From Methanomicrobiales archaeon (lineage in GTDB: Archaea > Halobacteriota > Methanomicrobia > Methanomicrobiales > Methanoculleaceae), in assembly GCA_012510335.1 (NCBI GenBank), contig JAAZIF010000068.1, forward strand, positions 1 to 13,071: a stretch of 13,071 nt of DNA, read 5' to 3'. Of the stretch, positions 7,741-13,071 are shown piece by piece (position 1 is the stretch's first letter; the number at the start of each line of letters is the position of its first letter). Under the pieces are notes generated by a model, which had not been told where the DNA came from, did no database searches, and saw only the letters and a list, made by a program, of their open reading frames with translations. Position numbers and translations under genes: made by a program.

Positions 7741-8042
7741 TACTTCCACAGATCAACACCCACCGATCTCTTGATTCTATCTCTCATCGACAGGCCGCCC
7801 TCCTCTCCGCCGATGGCGATCACCGTCGGCTTGACAGAGTTCTCGAGGGTGGTGCGAAGCCGCTGGGGGATCCGCTCCATGTCGCTGCCCTTCAGCACGA
7901 GGATTCCGACGTCCGTATCCTGGAGCACTGAATTGATCTGCTCGACCAGTCGCGCGTCGGTCTCGACCACGTATGCCTTCCTGACCCCTGCGAGCCGGAA
8001 ACCGAGGACGAATTCACCGGTACCAACAACCGCAATCTCCAT
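7740..8042 (-). CDS. atpF: A-type ATP synthase subunit F
   Basis: Subunit F is a small central-stalk protein that binds D. Its 100 residues match the usual length. The start MEIAVVGTGEFVLGFRLAGV and the IGILVLKGSD-like strand (here VGILVLKGSD) are typical of the Rossmann-like fold, and the C-terminal RDRIKRSVGVDLWK helix is the part that contacts A and B in homologues. The ATG lies one base after the atpC stop. GGTGAT at the end of atpC, five bases upstream, serves as ribosome site. Confidence 0.94.
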   Translation of the reverse strand: MEIAVVGTGEFVLGFRLAGVRKAYVVETDARLVEQINSVLQDTDVGILVLKGSDMERIPQRLRTTLENSVKPTVIAIGGEEGGLSMRDRIKRSVGVDLWK

Positions 8043-8043
8043 T

Positions 8044-9102
8044 CTACATCACCAGGTAACCCCGTAACCGCTCACCGGGGAGGTTGGCTTCCTTGCCCCT
8101 GGCAAGGGCGCGAAGGTTTGCGACCTCGTACTTCTTCTCCTCCAGGTAGGCAAGGACCGGGAGGACCGAGAACGGATACCGCTTTGTCATACGGCCCATC
8201 TGGTCCAGCTGGACCAGGGTCAGCGCAATCTCGATCCCGCGGAGGTGTCCCTTGCCCCGGATCACCTCAAGCGCGTTGAGGAGTGGAACCGCCTTCACCT
8301 GCCTCTTTAAGGCGTCGATGAACTCGTCCCGATCCTCAAACTCCGAGAGCTTTTGCAGTTCCTCAACCGGGAATGAACCGCCGGGTATCATAAGTTCCCT
8401 CACATCATCATGGACCCGCCCGGCCTGGAGCCGGAAGAGGTTCTGTATGTTCCTGATATCGATCTCAAGCTCGATGTACCTCAGGAACTCCTTCCTGCCC
8501 TTGACCCCCTCCATGGCATCGGCGATGAGCCATGCGTAGTAGCCCTTGTAGAGCTCGTTCTCCAGATGGGCAAACGATCCGGTCTCTATCGCGCCGGGTA
8601 ATTCCTGCTCAAGAACCGGGTAGATCTGCTCACCCTTGAGCATCTCGACGACACGCTCCGGAGACTCTTCGACGAGGAGACGGTCGAGAATGACCTTATC
8701 CAGCCTCCCTGCCGGAACCAGAACCTCCCTTATCTTATCAGGATGCATCCCCTGCGTCTTGCCGCGCAGGATGGTGACGACGTTCTGGATATCCCAGCGG
8801 CGCAGGTAACTGGCGGTAAAATGCTTCAGTTCCCCGAACATAAGATCCAGGATCTTCTGGTATTCCTTGGCAAGGTTCCAGCTCAAGGCTACCTCGACGA
8901 GGTTAATGCCGGAGAAGGAGGTGCCGAGTTCATCGATCTCGGACCGGTAGTAGGTCTCACCGATGAATCGGGTAATCTCAGGCAGGCTCATATTCAGCAT
9001 CCGGAGATAATCTTCGCGCGGTATCAGTCTTGACCTCCGAATACGCATGCGGGTGCAGGCGTAGACGTAATTGGTCGCTGGTCCGATACTTATCCCTGCC
9101 AT
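8044..9102 (-). CDS. atpC: A-type ATP synthase subunit C (d-type, rotor collar)
   Basis: Subunit C is homologous to eukaryotic subunit d and caps the membrane c-ring, linking it to the D-F shaft. The 352 residues fit the family. Typical stretches are NYVYACTRMRIRRSRL at the N-terminus, WDIQNVVTILRGK in the middle, and YYAWLIADAMEG followed by EIDIRNIQNLFRLQA; these reflect the repeated helical-bundle modules of the family. The ATG at 9100-9102 is preceded by AGGAGG at a good distance in the 12-base gap after atpE. Confidence 0.95.
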   Translation of the reverse strand: MAGISIGPATNYVYACTRMRIRRSRLIPREDYLRMLNMSLPEITRFIGETYYRSEIDELGTSFSGINLVEVALSWNLAKEYQKILDLMFGELKHFTASYLRRWDIQNVVTILRGKTQGMHPDKIREVLVPAGRLDKVILDRLLVEESPERVVEMLKGEQIYPVLEQELPGAIETGSFAHLENELYKGYYAWLIADAMEGVKGRKEFLRYIELEIDIRNIQNLFRLQAGRVHDDVRELMIPGGSFPVEELQKLSEFEDRDEFIDALKRQVKAVPLLNALEVIRGKGHLRGIEIALTLVQLDQMGRMTKRYPFSVLPVLAYLEEKKYEVANLRALARGKEANLPGERLRGYLVM

Positions 9103-9114
9103 GTATGAACCTCC

Positions 9115-9711
9115 TCATGTAAACAGGATATCTGACACATCCTTCAGGCCAGACTCCCAGATCTCATCCAGGAACGTGCGGTAACTGTAGTCGATCTTCA
9201 ACTCGCCGTCCGTGCTCTCGACGATGATGCCGCCGGCTATATCGACCGGCGCACCCACGGTGTAGCCCGAGAGGGCCTTTTTTCGGGAGACGATCTCTCT
9301 GACAACCGGGGTATCCCGCTCGTTCGCGTGTACGGTGCCCTCTTTGATCTCCCCTGCCACCTTCTCAAGCAGCTCCGTGAGTGCGCTCTTGTGGAACTCA
9401 GCAGGCAGATCTCCGACAGCAGCGAGCGAGGCCGCATAGACCTGATCCAGGAGAGTCTTCTGGGCATTTAAGACGTGCCGCTTGACGGCGAGGTTCGCTG
9501 CCGAGACCTCCTGGTTGATGATGTGAGCAGCCGCCCGATCTGATTCGGCCTCGGCCGCCATCTTGATCACGGCGACCCGGTCCTGTGCATCCCGGAGGAT
9601 CTTCTCAACATCCGCCCGGGTCTCAGCCCGGATCGCCTCGGCCTCATCTCGCCCTTTCTCCCGGATCCCTCTGATGACTGCCTCTAGCCCTCTGGATCCC
9701 TCGAGTCCCAT
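9115..9711 (-). CDS. atpE: A-type ATP synthase subunit E (peripheral stalk)
   Basis: Subunit E pairs with H to form the outer stalk that holds A3B3 against rotation. It has a long charged alanine-rich helix (first about 100 residues; REKGRDEAEAIRAETRADVEKIL) followed by a globular C-terminal domain (GGIIVESTDGELKIDYSYRTFLDEIWE), as in homologues. Two starts are possible. The ATG at 9721-9723 shares one base with the atpK stop (TGATG). The ATG at 9709-9711 has GGAG six bases upstream (9718-9721) and gives 198 residues. I chose the second because it has a proper ribosome site; the first would add MERT. Confidence 0.92.
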   Translation of the reverse strand: MGLEGSRGLEAVIRGIREKGRDEAEAIRAETRADVEKILRDAQDRVAVIKMAAEAESDRAAAHIINQEVSAANLAVKRHVLNAQKTLLDQVYAASLAAVGDLPAEFHKSALTELLEKVAGEIKEGTVHANERDTPVVREIVSRKKALSGYTVGAPVDIAGGIIVESTDGELKIDYSYRTFLDEIWESGLKDVSDILFT

Positions 9712-9722
9712 GGTTCGCTCCA

Positions 9723-9971
9723 TCAGAACAGAAGCAGCAGTGCAACCACAAGACCGAAGATGACAATGGTTTCAGGAAGAACAGTCAGGAGCAGAACCAT
9801 ACCGAACACGTCACGGTTCTCAGCCGTCGCCCCAACCGCAGCGGATCCGATCGTCAACTCCGCCCAGGCGGATGCAAAACCGGTAAGGCCGACAGCGAGA
9901 GCCGCGGCAATTGCTTTCGTTCCCACCTGCGATGCCTGTATCATTTCAAGAGTCATAACAACATCTGTCAT
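9723..9971 (-). CDS. atpK: A-type ATP synthase subunit K (c-ring proteolipid)
   Basis: Subunit K is the ion-carrying proteolipid of the rotor ring. At 82 residues it is a single two-helix hairpin with one carboxylate site: helix 1 about 15-37, a polar loop ending in AENRDVF (50-56), and helix 2 about 57-82 with E67 in LPETIVIFG. The E67-T68 pair resembles Na+-binding rotor subunits, but coupling to Na+ or H+ cannot be decided here. The gene starts three bases after the atpI stop; its GGAGG lies in the last codons of atpI (ATGGAGGAATAA), a strong site that suits the high copy number needed. Confidence 0.95.
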   Translation of the reverse strand: MTDVVMTLEMIQASQVGTKAIAAALAVGLTGFASAWAELTIGSAAVGATAENRDVFGMVLLLTVLPETIVIFGLVVALLLLF

Positions 9972-9974
9972 TTT

Positions 9975-11939
9975 TTATTCCTCCATAAACTTAGATTTCA
10001 TTCCAAACGGGTTGTATTTCTTGCCTCCACCACTGTAGAACTTGGTGAAGAACTCAACATACTGAAGACGAATCGAGTGTATGCCGCCTCCAAGGAGGCC
10101 AAGTGCTGTATTCAGCGCGTGCCCCAGCAGGAAGACGAGAAGACCCATAATAATCATGATCACGCCCACCGGGGTGATCGCTTCAAGATATGGCTCTATC
10201 ATCATACTTATCGCGATATAATTGACAACCATCGCGATAGTGACTGAGGACAGACCAACCACCATCAGACGGGCGTATGATAATACGTGACTGATGACTG
10301 TCGGAACCTCGACCAGTTCAAGCGGGCTCTCCTGGGCGATTGCAAGGATGCCGACCACCAGAAGGACAACACCCACTACAGCGGAGGCGTTGAGCCCCAT
10401 CACAACAACGGGAAGACCCGTCAGGTCGGGCATAAGCGGAAGTGCATAGAATCCCCAGACCATGAAGAGAATGCCCCACATCAGTCCGATCCATCCGGCG
10501 TTGGCGATCACGCCCTTGATCGCATGCTTTCCGTGGTGGGATCTCAGGGAATTGCCCATACCGAGGATGCGCCCGAGCGTTATGTGCAGTATACCGATCC
10601 AGAATACAAGAATCAGGAGTTCGGTGATCTGCGGGCCGTGACCGCCCGCGGCAGCTCCTATACTGACATGCCGGGAGAAGAGCAGCGTCGGCCACGGGAG
10701 CGAGGCGCCAAAGATCTCGCTGAAGATAATCCCGAATATGATGCTTGATACGCTCGCGTAACTGAGCACCTGAAGGAGCATCCTTCCTTCGTCGCCTTTT
10801 ATGAACTTGCGCAAGCCAAGACTCATAACGAGCAGGATCGCTCCGTAACCCACGTCACCGAGGATCAGGCCGAAGAAGATGGGAAACACGATGGCCACCA
10901 TCGGCGTCGGGTCGATCTCGGAGTACAGGGGCCTTGAGTAGAGATCTACGAGCATCTGGGCCGGCGAAGCGAACGATGGGTTCTCGTACTCCACCGGAAC
11001 CCTGGTAGTGTCATCGATCTCAAGCTCCTCGATGTAGATCCGGCCACCGGTCACCTTCTCCAGTGCATCCCGGATCCTGTCCACCTGGTCGGCAGGCACC
11101 CACCCTTCGCTTATAAAGGTCTCCTCTGTGGCAGCAAACCGCAACGGGGCTTCCGCCCTCTCTACATCAGCCGTGAGTAGTTCATCGCATGCTACCAGGA
11201 AATCGGTATGCCTCTCCCGGATCTCTGCCATCTTCTGGTCGATCGCCACGATCTCTTCGCCGGTTCTCCGGGCCTCCCCGGTATGGGACTCCTGGAGGTC
11301 TGCCGGAACCCCACTCCCCCCGGGAACGGGGATCGCCTGGAACCCGGCACCTAGAAGCGTCCGCTCGACCTCCTCGCGGTACTCGTTTGGCACCACGACG
11401 ACGATCATGTTGCCGTCCACCTTGTCGGAGAAGTGCTTCTCGTGGGGGGCGTCGATGGCTACATCGTGCCTGATATGCCCACTAAATACAGTAAACCGGG
11501 TATACCCACGATAAAGTTCCAGGTCCAGGGGAACCGCGACGAAGGGCTTAAGTTCCTTCACCCGCTGCTCGTGCTCCTTCTTGCGCGCCTCAAGCCTCGA
11601 ACGCGTTGAGACGAGACCTTCCACCTCCTTCTGGATGGCAGGAAGATCCGTCTCTATCATCGCCCTGACCTTCGACACAGGGAGCTTCTCTCTGATCTCC
11701 ACGTCTTCGGGTTTTATCCCGCACACACTCTCGATGGCCCTGACTTTGATGAGCGCCGAGGCTGCATCGCTCGCTCCCGGTAGCGGGTGGCCGATCGATA
11801 GCGCGTCAGGGGACTCGCTCTCCGGCACGAAGTCTTCGATATGATAGACGTTGTGGCGGTAGAGTTCCCTGATGATCGTATCAATCTCACCCTTCGGGGC
11901 CGCGATGAGCAGCCGGCGCATCTGCTCAGGCCTTAACAT
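9975..11939 (-). CDS. atpI: A-type ATP synthase subunit I (membrane stator, a-subunit homologue)
   Basis: Subunit I provides the ion half-channels beside the c-ring and anchors the stalks. It has 654 residues. About 1-340 is a charged cytosolic arm with a coiled-coil-like part at 95-130 and another at 215-260. The remainder is about seven or eight membrane helices. The essential stator arginine is R557 in HVLSYARLMVVGLSS. GLILGDVGYGAIL (357-369), GHALNTALG (606-614) and IHSIRLQYVEFFTKFY (620-635) are family marks, as is the GGGKKYNPF end. The ATG at 11937-11939 lies inside the end of gene H, overlapping it by 14 bases, with AAGGAG in front. M7 at 11919-11921 is less likely, since the family start includes the P-x-x-M segment. 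Confidence 0.96.
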   Translation of the reverse strand: MLRPEQMRRLLIAAPKGEIDTIIRELYRHNVYHIEDFVPESESPDALSIGHPLPGASDAASALIKVRAIESVCGIKPEDVEIREKLPVSKVRAMIETDLPAIQKEVEGLVSTRSRLEARKKEHEQRVKELKPFVAVPLDLELYRGYTRFTVFSGHIRHDVAIDAPHEKHFSDKVDGNMIVVVVPNEYREEVERTLLGAGFQAIPVPGGSGVPADLQESHTGEARRTGEEIVAIDQKMAEIRERHTDFLVACDELLTADVERAEAPLRFAATEETFISEGWVPADQVDRIRDALEKVTGGRIYIEELEIDDTTRVPVEYENPSFASPAQMLVDLYSRPLYSEIDPTPMVAIVFPIFFGLILGDVGYGAILLVMSLGLRKFIKGDEGRMLLQVLSYASVSSIIFGIIFSEIFGASLPWPTLLFSRHVSIGAAAGGHGPQITELLILVFWIGILHITLGRILGMGNSLRSHHGKHAIKGVIANAGWIGLMWGILFMVWGFYALPLMPDLTGLPVVVMGLNASAVVGVVLLVVGILAIAQESPLELVEVPTVISHVLSYARLMVVGLSSVTIAMVVNYIAISMMIEPYLEAITPVGVIMIIMGLLVFLLGHALNTALGLLGGGIHSIRLQYVEFFTKFYSGGGKKYNPFGMKSKFMEE

Positions 11940-12255
11940 GCAGCTGCTCCTTAAACCGCGAAACGATAACCTCTACAGCTTTTGCGCGGTTCTTGTTACC
12001 CTGCGCTGCCAGCGCCTCTGCGCGCGTTTCACCCTCCCTGACAATCTCTGCGTATCTGTTCTGCGCATCGGCCCGCGCCTCTGCAAGACGCTGAATCTTG
12101 TAGTCCCCGGCATCTTTATGTGCCTTCTGGACCATGTTTTCAGCCTCAAGATCGGCATCCGAGAGGCTCTTTTTCCTCTCAGCCTGCGCATCACGGATCA
12201 TTACCTGATACTCTTCTTCAGTCTCCTTGATGCTTTTCAGGACATCGGTCTTCAT
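11926..12255 (-). CDS. ahaH: A-type ATP synthase subunit H (peripheral stalk coiled coil)
   Basis: Subunit H is the coiled-coil partner of E in the outer stalk, and the first gene of the operon. The 109 residues are nearly all helical and charged (KSIKETEEEYQVMIRDAQAE, then alanine-rich repeats), as expected for the family length of about 105. The frame extends to an ATG at 12277-12279, but AAGGAGG lies five bases before the ATG at 12253-12255, and MKTDVLKSIKETEEE matches the usual family start, so the downstream start is preferred. The stop lies inside atpI. Confidence 0.9.
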   Translation of the reverse strand: MKTDVLKSIKETEEEYQVMIRDAQAERKKSLSDADLEAENMVQKAHKDAGDYKIQRLAEARADAQNRYAEIVREGETRAEALAAQGNKNRAKAVEVIVSRFKEQLHVKA

Positions 12256-12260
12256 CAAAC

Positions 12261-12267
12261 CCTCCTT
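12261..12267 (-). promoter_or_regulatory. Shine-Dalgarno deciding the ahaH start
   Basis: AAGGAGG lies five bases before the ATG at 12253-12255. It falls inside the longer reading frame from 12279, which argues against that longer start. Confidence 0.7.
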
Positions 12268-12300
12268 CTCACGGCTCATGAATATTTGATGAAAATAAGC

Positions 12301-12308
12301 ATATATTT
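12301..12308 (-). promoter_or_regulatory. TATA box of the ATP synthase operon
   Basis: AAATATAT lies in the only AT-rich patch between the unknown gene and ahaH, overlapping the last bases of that gene's stop codon. It is centred near 12304, so transcription should start near 12278. That leaves a leader of about 23 bases carrying the Shine-Dalgarno for ahaH. A start exactly at the ATG of 12279 (leaderless, eight extra residues) is also geometrically possible. The T-rich TTATTTTC that follows (12291-12298) might end transcripts coming from upstream. Confidence 0.6.
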
Positions 12309-12843
12309 ATTGTTGTTTGTCCGCTGAGTAATTCTCAGGGGTCAGGTGTTCTATCACCGCCCCAGAGGGCAGGTGTTTCACCGTAACACCGCCGGGAATC
12401 CCGGCAAGTGAGAGCCCGGAGAGCTCCGCTGATGAGCAGAGGAGATGCTGCTCGGGGTGGGTTCCCCGCAGAATGTCACAGGCGAGCAGGATCTCTGGCG
12501 CGACCGAGACGACCATCGATAGCCGCCTCGATCCGGGGTGGTCTTTTGGGAGGACGACGAGTGGTATATGGTGTCGCCGGACCAGTTCAAGCATCATGCA
12601 TGCCTGCGTGACCGGGCCGCCCTCCGGCATGGAGACTACGACCAGGTCGTCGGGGTCAACCGCCTGACAGTACTCATCGTCAGGGGTCTCGATGAAGAGG
12701 GGAAATCGGGAACCAGCCTTTCCCACGAGCAGAAAAGAACATTCTCCCCTGATTAGCAGGAGTTCATCCCCGAGGGGAACGGTTGCTTCACCCGCCCCGG
12801 GGGGCGATCCGGGTGGACCGCTGCCCTCAGGCCTCTTCGACAT
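12307..12843 (-). CDS. Unrecognised protein upstream of the ATP synthase operon
   Basis: I do not recognise this 178-residue protein. The N-terminal about 20 residues are rich in Gly, Pro and Ser and look disordered. After that come alternating strands and helices of an alpha/beta soluble protein: ELLLIRGECSFLLVGK, DDLVVVSMPEGGPVTQACMM, HIPLVVLPKDHPGSRRL and PEILLACDIL. There is no signal peptide or membrane segment. Conserved-looking polar spots are MPEGGP, LPKDHPGSRR and GTHPEQHLLCSSAE. The ATG at 12841-12843 overlaps the zinc-ribbon gene by 17 bases, which suggests coupled translation. A GTG at 12901-12903 is in frame but would run deep through the zinc-ribbon coding region and is less likely. 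The gene ends at the ATP synthase promoter. Function unknown. Confidence 0.75.
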   Translation of the reverse strand: MSKRPEGSGPPGSPPGAGEATVPLGDELLLIRGECSFLLVGKAGSRFPLFIETPDDEYCQAVDPDDLVVVSMPEGGPVTQACMMLELVRRHHIPLVVLPKDHPGSRRLSMVVSVAPEILLACDILRGTHPEQHLLCSSAELSGLSLAGIPGGVTVKHLPSGAVIEHLTPENYSADKQQ

Positions 12844-12979
12844 CTTCAGACTGGCAGCCCGGGCACATGGGCCGCTTTCCAAGACCCTTGAACCGTTCAC
12901 CACACTCTCTGCAACGGTAATTCTTCCCTTTCACCCGCTCATCAAACTCGATATCAACAGGTCCACCGACAGTACACAT
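12827..12979 (-). CDS. Small zinc-ribbon protein
   Basis: This 50-residue protein has two cysteine pairs, C23-x2-C26 (CREC) and C39-x2-C42 (CPGC), separated by 12 residues: the knuckles of a rubredoxin-like or zinc-ribbon fold binding one metal ion. The sequence between (GERFKGLGKRPM) is basic, and the protein ends in an acidic tail SEDVEEA. Such mini zinc ribbons are common in archaea and usually of unknown role; nucleic-acid or protein binding is possible. The ATG at 12977-12979 has GGTGAT six bases upstream and a TATA box at a suitable distance. The downstream unknown gene overlaps its end, so the two probably act in one process. Confidence 0.85.
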   Translation of the reverse strand: MCTVGGPVDIEFDERVKGKNYRCRECGERFKGLGKRPMCPGCQSEDVEEA

Positions 12980-13015
12980 GGGTTTATCACCAGGAGAGAT
13001 ATCTGGAGGGGAGGG

Positions 13016-13022
13016 TATAAAA
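13016..13022 (-). promoter_or_regulatory. TATA box of the zinc-ribbon gene pair
   Basis: TTTTATA is centred near 13019, placing transcription start near 12993 and leaving a leader of about 14 bases with GGTGAT (12983-12988) as ribosome site before the ATG at 12977-12979. Confidence 0.6.
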
Positions 13023-13071
13023 TTCTATCGTGGCAGCCCGGAAAATACCGATGATGCGCAATTCCCGGCCC

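Noticed and set aside
13051..13071. Possible start of a divergent plus-strand gene (ATGATGCGC) at the right edge
   Set aside because: Only seven codons are visible. The symmetrical TATA near 13019 could serve it, but nothing else supports a gene.

Overview
The window comes from a GC-rich methanogenic archaeon, most likely Methanomicrobiales and close to Methanoculleus. This is judged from protein character and composition alone, without a search. The evidence is a complete archaeal A-type ATP synthase operon, an archaeal phosphoglycerate kinase, a TrpB2-type tryptophan synthase beta chain, archaeal TATA boxes and Shine-Dalgarno sites matching the 16S 3' end (AGGTGATC, AAGGAGG). Nearly all of the window is coding and almost everything lies on the minus strand.

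Right to left on the minus strand (direction of transcription): a TATA box near 13019 precedes a 50-residue zinc-ribbon protein (12827-12979). An unrecognised protein (12307-12843) overlaps its end by 17 bases. A second TATA box (12301-12308) precedes the ATP synthase genes in the order H-I-K-E-C-F-A-B-D (12255 down to 3964). They are packed with overlaps or gaps of at most 12 bases. pgk follows after 22 bases, with its own strong Shine-Dalgarno and a GTG start, so it probably shares the transcript. No subunit G gene is present.

Left part: one plus-strand gene (2123-2698) encodes a small membrane protein of the YdjM/DUF457 metal-dependent hydrolase type and converges on pgk. It is divergent from trpB2 (629-1987, minus). 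Both promoters have TATA boxes centred about 26-28 bases before the chosen ATG, so both mRNAs look leaderless. The trpB2 promoter carries TGTACA, the known recognition hexamer of the archaeal regulator TrpY, directly beside its TATA box. trpB2 ends in a TGATG overlap with the start of trpE, which runs off the left edge.

How the genes work together: H, E, I, C, D, F, A, B and K build one membrane rotary ATP synthase driven by the ion gradient of methanogenesis. Pgk connects ATP with the 3-phosphoglycerate/1,3-bisphosphoglycerate step of gluconeogenesis or glycolysis. TrpB2 and TrpE belong to tryptophan synthesis.

The most notable anomalies are an apparent one-base frameshift at the start of trpE, the TGTACA site at the trpB2 promoter, several start sites that promoter or Shine-Dalgarno position moves downstream of the longest reading frame, and an uncharacterised pair (zinc ribbon plus unknown protein) upstream of the ATP synthase. 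I found no mobile element, CRISPR array, tRNA or rRNA, and no convincing new defence or metabolic system. No stretch over 300 bases lacks a gene.
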